Counted from the first letter of the stretch, positions 1 to 8,304 are shown. The stretch: 30,594 nt of DNA from Ignavibacteria bacterium UBA961 (GCA_002293005.1 DBCJ01000019.1:1-30594); one strand, 5' to 3'. Notes: generated from the sequence alone by a model not told the origin. Numbers and translations are program-made.

Positions 1-1244
1 AGAAATAAACCAAACCAAATAATGATTGACATAATCACCGGTATTGGATATAAAGGCATTTTCCATGGGAAGAATTCTTTTCCTTTTCTTTTTCGCAAAA
101 TCATCAATCCAATTGCTCCTCCGATGAATTGTACTAATGCGCGCATTGCAACAATCGCACTGATGATTTCACTCATTCTGAAAAGCAGAGAGAAAATAAA
201 TGCAATACCACATAATACCATGAGTGAAATATGAGGAAAATGCTCTTTGGGATGAACAGATGCAAAGATTGAAAAGAAAGATCCCTCTTTTGCCGCTGCA
301 TATGGAATGCGTGAATAACCAAGTGTGACCGAAAATAGGGAAGCAAATGCAATGAACAAAATGAGTCCTGTTGCAATTTGAGCAGCTACAGGACCATGTA
401 ATGTCTCAATGAAAGTACTTACAATGAATGGGGATTTCTGTACTTCCTGCCATGGGATGACACCGACAATGCTTAAGTGCATTGAACAATACAAAATAGC
501 AATGCCAATGATTGAAATGAAAATACTCTTGGGAATCACTTTGTCAGGTTGAGAAATTTCACCTCCTAAATGACATACATTGTAATATCCGAGATAACTA
601 TAAACAGTTTTGAGCATGGCATGTCCCAATCCCACAAAGAAGATCGAAGAGAAGAAATCGGGGCCTTCACTCATTCCTCCAAAAGCTTTCTGCGCGTCAA
701 AATGTATGGCCCCACCAATGATGAGCCATAACATGGTACCTATGACTGCAATCCACATGAACACAGAAATTTTGCCTATCTGTTTGATATTGCGATACAG
801 CAAAACAAAAATGAGCAATACCACCGATCCTGAAATTGCTTTTTGTGCAATTGGATCCAAGGGCATCAAATAGGTGAAATATTGAGAGAATCCGATTGCA
901 CCGGATGCAATGACAAGTGGCGCCTGAAAGACCGTTTGCCAAATGAAGAGAAATGACATCATGGAACCCCATTTGGATTTCCCATAACTTTCTCTCAAAA
1001 AGACATAACTTCCACCGGCTTGGGGCATTGCAGCACCAAGTTCAGCCCAGATGGTGCCATCAACAATTGCCAATAATGCACCTGCTAGCCATGCGATGAT
1101 CGCATGTGGACCATGCATTGATTGGATAACGATCGGCAGCACAATGAATGGTCCGATCCCAACCATATCTATCATGTTTAATGCTGTTGCTTCCCTCAAA
1201 CTGAGAGATCGCATCAAACCTTGTGAAGTAGAAGTAGAATTCAT
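1..1244 (-). CDS. APC-superfamily amino acid permease (3' end cut by window edge)
   Basis: Reading the minus strand from an ATG at 1244 gives at least 414 residues with no stop before the window edge, so the C-terminus is missing. The N-terminal region has the APC pattern: a short cytoplasmic leader, then a first helix with GIGPFIV, and an early segment EL-G-AMPQAGGSYVFLRE, which matches the conserved second-helix and loop region of amino acid-polyamine-organocation transporters. About eleven hydrophobic segments follow, with the charged loop SRIPYAAAKEG in the second half, also typical. It should sit in the inner membrane and move amino acids or related amines; the substrate cannot be told. 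A GGAG lies 3 nt before the ATG, a weak ribosome site. It is divergent from the RqcH gene across about 65 nt. Confidence 0.88.
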   Translation of the reverse strand, partial: MNSTSTSQGLMRSLSLREATALNMIDMVGIGPFIVLPIVIQSMHGPHAIIAWLAGALLAIVDGTIWAELGAAMPQAGGSYVFLRESYGKSKWGSMMSFLFIWQTVFQAPLVIASGAIGFSQYFTYLMPLDPIAQKAISGSVVLLIFVLLYRNIKQIGKISVFMWIAVIGTMLWLIIGGAIHFDAQKAFGGMSEGPDFFSSIFFVGLGHAMLKTVYSYLGYYNVCHLGGEISQPDKVIPKSIFISIIGIAILYCSMHLSIVGVIPWQEVQKSPFIVSTFIETLHGPVAAQIATGLILFIAFASLFSVTLGYSRIPYAAAKEGSFFSIFASVHPKEHFPHISLMVLCGIAFIFSLLFRMSEIISAIVAMRALVQFIGGAIGLMILRKRKGKEFFPWKMPLYPIPVIMSIIIWFGLF

Positions 1245-1309
1245 GGGCTCCGTTCAGAACAGTATATTGCAGTAAGAAAGTGTGCAAATTACAAAAGACC
1301 CAAGACTTC

Positions 1310-2956
1310 ATGTCTGAAATTACGATGCGACATCACCATATTTTCCATCATCTAGCTAAAGAAATTCATGATCATTGCAATGGAATGATCATCACTGAGT
1401 GCTATTCGCAAGAAAAGAATAATCTGATCATGCATTGTGAATCTCCGGATGGGAAAACACATGCTCATTTCGAATGGGCAATGCAAAGCGGATCGCCTAT
1501 CATTATATTGAAAGAACATCTGCACAGGGCAAAAAGTAATAATGTTAATCTGTTCCCTTTCATCATTGGCAGAAAAATCCTCTCCTGCATGAAGCATCCG
1601 ACTGATCGCATCATCTTTCTTCGATTGACAGGAGCAAGTGTCATTGGTCAATTCTTCGGTGGATCGAATACTTCTTTGTTTATCATCGATGATGATGATC
1701 AGATACTTGATTCATTCAAACGATCTCCATTACCCATCGGTGAGCATTATATTCCTTCCATCAATGCGATGCCTGCAATTGAAGAAGCGAATCCTGAATT
1801 ATCAATTTTTGATGTATTGGTGAAGACAGGAAATGCGGGAAAATCCTATGCACGAGAAATATTTGCAAGATTTTCGGCTTTGTATCCTGAAGTACTTTCT
1901 CATCATGCTTTGATGAGTTTGGATGAATTTCAACTGTCTGAACTCAAGCAGTGTTTTCAAGGCGTGATGGAAGAATCGCTCAATTCAGTCAAAGCATATA
2001 TTCTTGAACTTCCCGATGGGATATTGGCTTTATCATGTTTGCCATTGCAAGAGTCTCTACGAGAAGTTTGGTCGGGCGAATCAATGAGCGAAGCCATAAG
2101 AAGATTCCAGGGGTTGAATCATAAGAGAGAGCGCATGCGAAGGATATATCTTGAAATTGAGTCTGACTTAACACTTCGAAGAGAGAAGCTTGAACACACA
2201 ATTGCACATGTGTCGGAAGATGAATTAAGTAATGATAGAATATCAGAATCTCAGCTCATTGCGCAACTTCTTTTGTCTATGCCTTATCCTGCTTTAAGAG
2301 TACATGATGATTCCATTATTCTGCAGCATGAAGAACGTACGATCACAATTCCTGCGATGAAGGGAAAAACCTATGCCGAACATGCTGAACATTATTTCAA
2401 AAAGGCAAAAAATGCCAAGGAAAGAAATGAGATTCGCAAGAAATCTCTGCCGAATTTCAGACTGAGACTTGAGCAAGTGATCTCCATGCAGAAAGCTCTC
2501 TCAGGAGCTCAAGATCTTCGTACTCTTGAGTTGATTCACAAGCAATTAAAAAATGTCAATACAGAAAAAACGACACAAACTCCTCAGCATCCTTTTCGAG
2601 AATTTATTTTATCTCCTAAATATGTGCTGTATATCGGACGAAATGCCCAAAACAATGATCAATTGACCACTAAATTTGCCAAACCGAATGATTTGTGGTT
2701 GCATGCAAGAGGTGTGAGCGGTTCGCATGGGATTCTGCGCGGACCATTGAATCCCCCTAAAAATATCCTCGAAATAGCTTGTGAGATCACTGCGTATTTT
2801 TCAAAATCGAGAAAAGGTACTTTTGTTCCGGTTGCTTATGCTTTGAAAAAGTATGTAAGAAAACCCAAAGGAGCAGGACCGGGTTCAGTATTGATGGAAA
2901 GGGAAGAAGTCAAAATGGTTGAACCACGATTGCCGGAAGGAACTATAGATTCTTGA
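1310..2956 (+). CDS. rqcH: NFACT family ribosome quality control factor RqcH
   Basis: The 548-residue product has the NFACT layout. An N-terminal NFACT-N domain opens with HHHIFHHLAKEIHDHCNGMII, a helical/coiled-coil middle spans roughly residues 260-430, and an NFACT-R domain near residues 435-548 carries PNDLWLHARGVSGSH and KPKGAGPGSVL. In this family RqcH binds stalled 50S-peptidyl-tRNA complexes and recruits tRNA-Ala to add C-terminal alanine tails that mark the nascent chain for degradation. The length is normal. A GTG at 1280 would add ten residues without homology to the family start, so I prefer the ATG at 1310; an ATG at 1325 is also possible. The last 14 nt overlap the convergent YjbR-GNAT gene. 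The family is clear; the Ala-tailing role is inferred from the family. Confidence 0.88.
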   Translation: MSEITMRHHHIFHHLAKEIHDHCNGMIITECYSQEKNNLIMHCESPDGKTHAHFEWAMQSGSPIIILKEHLHRAKSNNVNLFPFIIGRKILSCMKHPTDRIIFLRLTGASVIGQFFGGSNTSLFIIDDDDQILDSFKRSPLPIGEHYIPSINAMPAIEEANPELSIFDVLVKTGNAGKSYAREIFARFSALYPEVLSHHALMSLDEFQLSELKQCFQGVMEESLNSVKAYILELPDGILALSCLPLQESLREVWSGESMSEAIRRFQGLNHKRERMRRIYLEIESDLTLRREKLEHTIAHVSEDELSNDRISESQLIAQLLLSMPYPALRVHDDSIILQHEERTITIPAMKGKTYAEHAEHYFKKAKNAKERNEIRKKSLPNFRLRLEQVISMQKALSGAQDLRTLELIHKQLKNVNTEKTTQTPQHPFREFILSPKYVLYIGRNAQNNDQLTTKFAKPNDLWLHARGVSGSHGILRGPLNPPKNILEIACEITAYFSKSRKGTFVPVAYALKKYVRKPKGAGPGSVLMEREEVKMVEPRLPEGTIDS

Positions 2957-3719
2957 ACATTTTGTGATGTGGAATCCCAACTTCCTGAAATTCATCACCG
3001 ATGATTTCATAACCAATGGACTCATACCATTGAACAACGGTTTTTCTTGCATGAAGATGAATGGTTCGAAAACCCCTTCCCATGGCTACATCTTCGGCAA
3101 ATCCCATGAGTTTTGTTCCAATCCCAGCACCTTGCAATTTGGAAGAAACCGCCACTTGTCTGATCTTAGCTACTTGATTGTCTATTCGACTGATGATGCA
3201 ATAAGCGATCAAATCACCCTCGTAAAAACCACCAATGTGAATATCAAGATCTTCGCCTGCAATATCATTATCAGTCATTGTCATGTTCAGTGGCGTTCTT
3301 AATATATCTTGTCGCAATTTCAAGGCCTGTGTATAGGCAGGTGATTGGATGTCGAATATTGAGAATGAAATATCCAATAATGCTTTCATCTTTTTGGGAA
3401 GGGAAGATTTAACCATTTCATAAGATCTGTCTATCAATTTCAAAATGTCGGCATCATGCATGTCGGCATGTGTATACTGTAGGGTTATCCAATGCTTTTT
3501 ACTCATGTGATAGCCCGGTTTTATACAGGAATAATTTGCCAAGAGTTCGGGGATATATTCAGAATCATGTTTGAGATTGATGGACTCCATTCCTTCTGTA
3601 TCGAGCAGTGCAAACATTTTGCCTCCTATCTTCATGACCAAAGTCACTTCATCGAATGGATATGTTTCTTCAGCATGCGGTTTCAATGTGCAATACTTGA
3701 CGATTTCATCGAAAGTCAT
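2943..3719 (-). CDS. MmcQ/YjbR domain fused to a GNAT acetyltransferase
   Basis: This 258-residue protein joins two known folds. Residues 1 to about 112 match the MmcQ/YjbR (CyaY-like) fold: MTFDEIVKYC at the start, PHAEETYPFD, KIGGKMFAL, and the closing KKHWITLQ. Residues about 115-258 form a GNAT N-acetyltransferase with the acetyl-CoA loop QGAGIGTKL preceded by RQVAVSSKLQ and followed by ARKTVVQWYESIGY, close to the ElaA/Gcn5-related subgroup. The start at 3719 is set by an AGGA at 3727-3730, 7 nt upstream; the longer reading from 3818 adds residues outside the YjbR fold and would run into the divergent phosphatase gene. The acyl acceptor is unknown. The 3' end overlaps the RqcH gene by 14 nt. 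Confidence 0.85.
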   Translation of the reverse strand: MTFDEIVKYCTLKPHAEETYPFDEVTLVMKIGGKMFALLDTEGMESINLKHDSEYIPELLANYSCIKPGYHMSKKHWITLQYTHADMHDADILKLIDRSYEMVKSSLPKKMKALLDISFSIFDIQSPAYTQALKLRQDILRTPLNMTMTDNDIAGEDLDIHIGGFYEGDLIAYCIISRIDNQVAKIRQVAVSSKLQGAGIGTKLMGFAEDVAMGRGFRTIHLHARKTVVQWYESIGYEIIGDEFQEVGIPHHKMFKNL

Positions 3720-3726
3720 GGACTTT

Positions 3727-3730
3727 TCCT
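3727..3730 (-). promoter_or_regulatory. Shine-Dalgarno AGGA fixing the YjbR-GNAT start
   Basis: Read on the minus strand, AGGA followed by AAAGTCC directly precedes the ATG at 3719, a spacing of 7 nt. Clear ribosome sites are rare in this window, so this one is useful in choosing the shorter start over 3818. Confidence 0.6.
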
Positions 3731-3766
3731 GATTTTGATTTGTGAATTCACGGCAAAACAATGAAT

Positions 3767-3790
3767 TTGGAATGACTTTCCAATCATTCC
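3767..3790. promoter_or_regulatory. Overlapping inverted repeats just upstream of the phoD-like gene
   Basis: Two mutually exclusive palindromes overlap here. GGAATGA (3769-3775) pairs with TCATTCC (3784-3790) across 8 nt. TTGGAA (3767-3772) pairs with TTCCAA (3778-3783) across 5 nt. The block ends 12 nt before the ATG at 3803 and lies in the 83-nt divergent gap with the YjbR-GNAT gene. It could be an operator or a leader hairpin; no regulator is visible nearby. Confidence 0.4.
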
Positions 3791-3802
3791 TTCGGAAAAC
3801 GC

Positions 3803-5155
3803 ATGAAAGCAATTGCATGGTTGATTCTATTATTTGCGCCTATTATTCTTTGGTCAAAGAGTGAAACACATATCGTATCGGGTCCGATGGTCACTCATGC
3901 GGATACTCGACAAGTGAATATCTGGATTCAAATGTCCGGAAGGGCAAATGTACAAATCTCATATGCGCCATTGAATGATGCATCCAAAGAGAGAATGAGC
4001 AAGATATATGTCGCAGATTCTGTTACTGATTATAGATTACTCATGCAGATCGATTCTGTTGAACATGGCAAAAGATATGCCTATTCAATTGTCATCAATG
4101 GAAAAAAAACGCAAATCAATCATCCACTTGAATTTCAAATTCCTGCTTTATGGCAGTGGCGATCCGATCCTCCAAATTTCAAAGTTGCTCTGGGAAGTTG
4201 TTTTTATGTGAATGAAGAAGGATATGACAGGCCGGGTAAGCCATATGGGGGAGATTATCCTATCGTAACAAATATTTTGCAGAAAAAACCTGATTTAATG
4301 CTTTGGCTTGGAGATAATGTGTATTTGCGTGAAGCAGATTGGGGATCTAAATATGGTATCATCAAGCGATATGAACATATGCGTGCATTGCCTGAATTGC
4401 AATCACTTCTTGGATCTGTTCATCATTATGCAATTTGGGATGATCATGATTATGGACCGAATGATTCCGATCGAGGATATGTCTTAAAACATGAATCAAG
4501 AAATGTGTTCATGCAGTTTTGGGGTAATCCAAGCTTTGGGAGTGGAAAGCAAGAAGGAGTGTACACAACATTTCAGTGGGGAGATGTTCAATTCTTTTTA
4601 CTTGATAATCGCTTTTTCCGCTCGCCAAATCGAAGAATTACGGGTGATCGAACAATACTGGGTGAAGAACAAAAACAATGGTTGATTGATAATTTGGCTT
4701 CGAGTAATGCAACATTCAAAGTGATTGCAATGGGAGGACAGTTTTTGAATCCCCTTGAACGCTTCGAAAACTATGCGAACTATAAAGCTGAACAACAAGA
4801 GATCATCGACTTGTTGGGTAAAGAAAGTATTACAGGTGTTTTCTTTTTATCAGGTGATAGACATTATAGTGAAATGTCGGAGCTCCAACCTAAAGCATCG
4901 GGTCCTAGATACCCACTACTTGATTTTACTGTATCACCATTAACTTCCGGGGCATTTTCATCAAGAACCGAGCAAGACAATAATCCATTGAGTTTGCCTG
5001 GTTCGGCCATCTATGAAAGAAATTATGGAATGCTCGAATTCAGTGGAACAAGTAGTGATCGATCGGTTACTTTTATTCTCTATGACAAATCCGGGAAAGA
5101 ATTATGGAGATTGACCAAAAAGAGCGAAGAATTGGGAGTGAAAAAAAAGAAGTGA
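3803..5155 (+). CDS. Secreted PhoD-like metallophosphatase (alkaline phosphatase D family)
   Basis: The 450-residue product starts with a signal peptide (MKAIAWLILLFAPIILWSKS). A fibronectin/PhoD N-terminal beta domain covers roughly residues 22-115. The metallophosphatase core then follows with GSC (131-133), LGDNVY (about 169-174), WDDHDYGPNDSD (212-223), LDNR, and SGDRHYSE (350-357). These are the metal and active-site motifs of PhoD-type phosphodiesterases/phosphomonoesterases, which act outside the cytoplasm on phosphate esters. A lysine-rich tail (VKKKK) closes the protein, with no T9SS sorting domain. The exact substrate, phosphomonoester or phospholipid/teichoic-type diester, cannot be read from sequence. 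It is probably monocistronic: a hairpin follows the stop. Confidence 0.88.
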   Translation: MKAIAWLILLFAPIILWSKSETHIVSGPMVTHADTRQVNIWIQMSGRANVQISYAPLNDASKERMSKIYVADSVTDYRLLMQIDSVEHGKRYAYSIVINGKKTQINHPLEFQIPALWQWRSDPPNFKVALGSCFYVNEEGYDRPGKPYGGDYPIVTNILQKKPDLMLWLGDNVYLREADWGSKYGIIKRYEHMRALPELQSLLGSVHHYAIWDDHDYGPNDSDRGYVLKHESRNVFMQFWGNPSFGSGKQEGVYTTFQWGDVQFFLLDNRFFRSPNRRITGDRTILGEEQKQWLIDNLASSNATFKVIAMGGQFLNPLERFENYANYKAEQQEIIDLLGKESITGVFFLSGDRHYSEMSELQPKASGPRYPLLDFTVSPLTSGAFSSRTEQDNNPLSLPGSAIYERNYGMLEFSGTSSDRSVTFILYDKSGKELWRLTKKSEELGVKKKK

Positions 5156-5161
5156 ACAATG

Positions 5162-5195
5162 AAAAGTGCAAGTGACTTTATTGTCAAGCACTTTT
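5162..5195 (+). terminator. Probable hairpin terminator after the phoD-like gene
   Basis: AAAAGTGC (5162-5169) pairs with GCACTTTT (5188-5195). An inner TGAC/GTCA stem flanks a TTTATT loop, with a small asymmetric bulge between the two stems. The right arm ends in four T and is followed by an AT-rich stretch. It lies 7 nt after the TGA stop. Confidence 0.55.
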
Positions 5196-5295
5196 GAAAT
5201 TATTCCTAAAAATGTGAAAAAACGCCATGATAATGTGTGACTTTTTTCATTGTTTTGTGTCATTGAATCCGAAACATCACCATATTTTCCGGTTT

Positions 5296-6486
5296 ATGAC
5301 AATGCAATGCAGCACCTTTCTCACTTTTCTTATATCAATTGGAATCCTCTTCTCTTTTCAAGAGCAAATCATTTCAAAGCCACTCAAGAAAATCATCATT
5401 GATTCATCGAATAATGTGTCATTGGATGATCAATATTATTATCTCGCTGTTCCTGCCGCATATAACAAGAAACAAGTGCAAATGCTGAAAGAGTTTATTC
5501 AGCAAAGATTCAAACCGCGAATGCAATCCGATATTCAGTCATTTGGGGATATACTCTCATGGGTAAATTCACGATGGGACCATGATGGTGCCATGAGTCC
5601 CGCAAATATGTCCAGCATGGAGATATTGGAAGCTGCTGAGAATGGTAGAAATTTCAGTTGTAATGAATATGCAAATGTCTTCACCGATATTATGCATAGT
5701 CTAGGGTATGTATGCAGAACAATTGGTGTGGCCAATGAAGATATTGCTTATGGTGGAATGGGTGTAAGTCATTCTCTTTGCGAAGCATGGTCCAATGATT
5801 TGAATAAATGGATATTGATTGATCCGCAATTCGGCCTATTGATCAAGCATGGAAAAGACTATGTGAATTATGCAGAATTACAAGATCTGCTTTCCAAGAA
5901 AAAAGAAAAAGAAATACAGTTTGATCACCATGATACAAGAAAAAAAACAATCAAAGAGAAAGATCAGTTACGCATGGATTATCTTGATTTTATCAAGCAA
6001 TACAATGCTGTTATAATGTTCAATGCTCGATTGAGTGGACGCGATGTCATGCATGTCTGGACAATGGGTAAACAGTCGCAATTTCTTACAAATCAAGGTG
6101 GAAATACAAGGCCGCTCATTTTTTTGAATGATTATGAAAAAGCATATTTCTCTCTTAATAGAACTCATATGTTATTTGAGTTCAATATTCCATCCGGTGA
6201 TGCCGGTTCCGTTGCTGCCAGCGATTCTGTATTAACGCAGGAACTCTTTTTGCAAAGAATGGCAGAGACGGCTTCCGTTCCGGATTTCACGCTTACATTT
6301 TCCAATAATATGCCCTGGTTTTCTTATTATGAAATGAGATTCAATGAAGATAATTCATGGAAAAAAGTATCGGGTAATACCATGAAATTAATATTAAAAG
6401 AAGGGAAGAATTCCATTGAAGTTCGTTCAGTCAATCAAGCCGGTATTGCAGGTCCAATAACTTTCATGAAAATCAGATATCAATAA
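5296..6486 (+). CDS. Secreted transglutaminase-like (cysteine protease fold) protein
   Basis: The 396-residue product from the ATG at 5296 has a signal peptide (TFLTFLISIGILFSFQ). Its transglutaminase-like core has an apparently intact triad: Cys122 in NFSCNEYANVF, His159 in VSHSLCEAWS, and Asp176 in LIDPQFG. The region after about residue 320 looks like a small beta domain (IEVRSVNQAGIAGPITFMKI) of Ig/Y_Y_Y type. Prokaryotic proteins of this kind are usually extracytoplasmic peptidases, amidases or crosslinking enzymes; the substrate is unknown. The longer reading from 5227 adds 23 residues ahead of the signal peptide and is less likely. No T9SS tail is visible. The stop overlaps the convergent cytochrome b gene by 7 nt. 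Confidence 0.8.
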   Translation: MTMQCSTFLTFLISIGILFSFQEQIISKPLKKIIIDSSNNVSLDDQYYYLAVPAAYNKKQVQMLKEFIQQRFKPRMQSDIQSFGDILSWVNSRWDHDGAMSPANMSSMEILEAAENGRNFSCNEYANVFTDIMHSLGYVCRTIGVANEDIAYGGMGVSHSLCEAWSNDLNKWILIDPQFGLLIKHGKDYVNYAELQDLLSKKKEKEIQFDHHDTRKKTIKEKDQLRMDYLDFIKQYNAVIMFNARLSGRDVMHVWTMGKQSQFLTNQGGNTRPLIFLNDYEKAYFSLNRTHMLFEFNIPSGDAGSVAASDSVLTQELFLQRMAETASVPDFTLTFSNNMPWFSYYEMRFNEDNSWKKVSGNTMKLILKEGKNSIEVRSVNQAGIAGPITFMKIRYQ

Positions 6487-7541
6487 ATGATTGCATAAAT
6501 TATGTATAGCGCGAGCATGATTCCCAATGCTGAGATTCTCATTCGATAAGATTGTATAAAGGGGAGTAGGATAGTCGCAATAAAAAGCATAGATATAATA
6601 ATAGATGCCAAATCAGCTGGCATGGTTGAGATAATGCCATGTATTGGTTGAAAAAACCATGAGGGTTCCAGACTCGTTGAACTTTGTATCAATGCATGAG
6701 CCGGTGGAAGTATAGGATTAAACTGCTCAAATAGAATCCCTGAAATCATGGTGAGCGCCATGAAAGCATATACAATTGATTGATTGATGTTTTGAAATGA
6801 GAAATGAAATATTCTACCAATTGGGAATAGCAGAGCAATTGTCAATAATGGAAAGACCATCGAATGAAGGGAAAAATACCGTGCTATGATATCCATGGGT
6901 TGACCCAATGCGATACCCAAGCCCTGCTCAAGAATCCCTTGCGCTATGAGATATGAAGTAGAGGAAAATTGATCCCAGGGAAGTATATATCCCATCCAAG
7001 CAATCATGGCTATAAGCAAAGAAACAATTATCATCAACAGCCAAAGTCCTTTGAAATACCTAGTGTCTTTAACATGAATTCCAAAGAATACAAGAATAGA
7101 GATGATGATGGCAAGTAAACAATGCGTGTTTATTGCATGAATTGTCCGGATATGTTTCAGCGGTGTTGTTTGAGAAATATATACCATGCTCTGATATGAG
7201 CGAGTTGGTATGATATCATCAGGACCTGCAGTGAGAAAGATATTATCACCCGGAATCGCAAGGGTATCGCCTTCCTGATCCATCAGTACCTTTTCAATTT
7301 TCTTGACTGCAAGAAAATCTCCTTGTTCATTGTTTGCTGTTGCGGATGAAGGGGAAAAGTGAATGCTGAGAAGGAGGCCTGATATAATTTGTATTATCAA
7401 AGATGATACAAACAATGCCGATAAAATGCTGAAAGGTCTTGATTGAACAATCTCTTTGATATGCACTTTGGCTTCATCATTCCATTGTGAATGAAATGAT
7501 TGTTTCCAATTCAATAATCGTATGTGCAATGGTGAAGGCAT
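6480..7541 (-). CDS. Cytochrome b (PetB/CytB-like) with an incomplete haem-ligand set
   Basis: The 353-residue membrane protein aligns with cytochrome b/b6. It has an amphipathic start, helix A ending SGLLLSIHF, helix B starting IRTIHA, the signature GYILPWDQFSST (about 184-195), helix D with RYFSLHSMVFP, and a C-terminal extension with EPSWFFQP, matching the PEWY-loop region of subunit IV. His135 and His226 sit where the low-potential haem ligands belong. The two positions that should bind the second haem are Ile149 and Ile241 (or Pro240, depending on the helix D register). No Rieske protein or cytochrome c gene is adjacent. The start at 7541 avoids overlap with the upstream LOG gene; 7586 is the longer alternative. 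It probably lies in one transcription unit with the LOG gene. Confidence 0.82.
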   Translation of the reverse strand: MPSPLHIRLLNWKQSFHSQWNDEAKVHIKEIVQSRPFSILSALFVSSLIIQIISGLLLSIHFSPSSATANNEQGDFLAVKKIEKVLMDQEGDTLAIPGDNIFLTAGPDDIIPTRSYQSMVYISQTTPLKHIRTIHAINTHCLLAIIISILVFFGIHVKDTRYFKGLWLLMIIVSLLIAMIAWMGYILPWDQFSSTSYLIAQGILEQGLGIALGQPMDIIARYFSLHSMVFPLLTIALLFPIGRIFHFSFQNINQSIVYAFMALTMISGILFEQFNPILPPAHALIQSSTSLEPSWFFQPIHGIISTMPADLASIIISMLFIATILLPFIQSYRMRISALGIMLALYIIYAIIY

Positions 7542-7549
7542 GTCGCAGA

Positions 7550-8137
7550 TTACACTTTTGCATAAGAAATTGCATTCAATGGCCAAGGGTCAATTGATCT
7601 GAGCATCGGCAATACCTCTTCAACTGTATTCACCACATGCCACATATTCAAATGCTCGGCTCGCATGAACTGTTCATCAACCGTACTTTGAAGCATGGTT
7701 ATGAGTGGATCATAAAATCCATCAATATTGACTATGACAATTGGTTGATGAGCCAATCCGAGTCTTTTCCAGGTGATTGCCTCAAGCAATTCCTCAAGGG
7801 TTCCACATCCTCCGGGAAGAGCCACTATTCCGTCGGATTTACGAATCATGAGAAATTTACGAGTATGCATGTCTTCCACTTCCTCCAGAATCGATATGCC
7901 TTTATGACCCCATTCAAGATTCTGCATGAATTGAGGAATTATGCCTCGCACATGTCCATTACCGGCAATTGCGCCGTCTGCGAGGCGTCCCATCAAACCG
8001 GTGCTTCCACCACCATAGACAATATCGATACTTTCATTGGCCAAAATATTGCCAAGTCTATATGCAGATTCCAAAAATATGGGTCGGCAATGATCACTTG
8101 ATGCACAATAAACGCAAACGGTACGAATTTCTGACAT
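7550..8137 (-). CDS. LOG-family protein (TIGR00730; nucleoside 5'-monophosphate phosphoribohydrolase-like)
   Basis: The 195-residue protein has the Rossmann-type LOG fold. VCVYCASS opens it, YGGGSTGLMGRLADGA follows near residues 40-55, and the diagnostic PGGCGTLEELLEAITWKRLG sits near residues 108-127. These residues bind the nucleotide and provide the catalytic Glu/Arg. Characterised LOG enzymes release the base from cytokinin riboside or purine 5'-monophosphates; many bacterial members are annotated as lysine decarboxylases in error. Full length. The downstream cytochrome b start is only about 8 nt away, so the two are probably co-transcribed. A TAnnTTTG promoter overlapped by a symmetric TGACA/TGTCA array lies just upstream. 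Confidence 0.88.
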   Translation of the reverse strand: MSEIRTVCVYCASSDHCRPIFLESAYRLGNILANESIDIVYGGGSTGLMGRLADGAIAGNGHVRGIIPQFMQNLEWGHKGISILEEVEDMHTRKFLMIRKSDGIVALPGGCGTLEELLEAITWKRLGLAHQPIVIVNIDGFYDPLITMLQSTVDEQFMRAEHLNMWHVVNTVEEVLPMLRSIDPWPLNAISYAKV

Positions 8138-8165
8138 GAACTTTTCTCAAATTGAGTGTAACTTT

Positions 8166-8219
8166 TGACAAATATACACCGTTCTTGACAGTGTGTCAGA
8201 AATATCATACAATTTGTCA
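8166..8219. promoter_or_regulatory. Symmetric TGACA/TGTCA operator-like array
   Basis: TGACA occurs at 8166-8170 and 8186-8190, and TGTCA at 8194-8198 and 8215-8219. The inner pair forms the palindrome TGACA-GTG-TGTCA, and the outer pair is centred on the same point. Same-orientation copies are 20 and 21 nt apart, about two helical turns. The array covers the putative LOG promoter from its -33 to its -7 region. I infer a binding site for a dimeric or tetrameric regulator; which one is unknown. Confidence 0.5.
8169..8176 (-). promoter_or_regulatory. Bacteroidota-type -7 element for the LOG gene
   Basis: On the minus strand the sequence reads G-TATATTTG, matching TAnnTTTG, with the expected start about 25 nt before the ATG at 8137. 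The -33 position reads CTGA rather than TTTG, so an activator may be needed. Confidence 0.45.
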
Positions 8220-8304
8220 ATACAGCATTTTTAACTTTAGGCGAAAATTACAGTTTTATGCCAATTGTATGGATTTGATTTTCTTAGGCATATATTTTGC
8301 TTGT

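Noticed and set aside
22..1275. Several short frames on both strands at the left edge
   Set aside because: They overlap the well-supported permease read on the minus strand and show no domain or codon evidence of their own.
3720..3818. Upstream start for the YjbR-GNAT gene
   Set aside because: It would overlap the divergent phosphatase start, while 3719 has a proper ribosome site.
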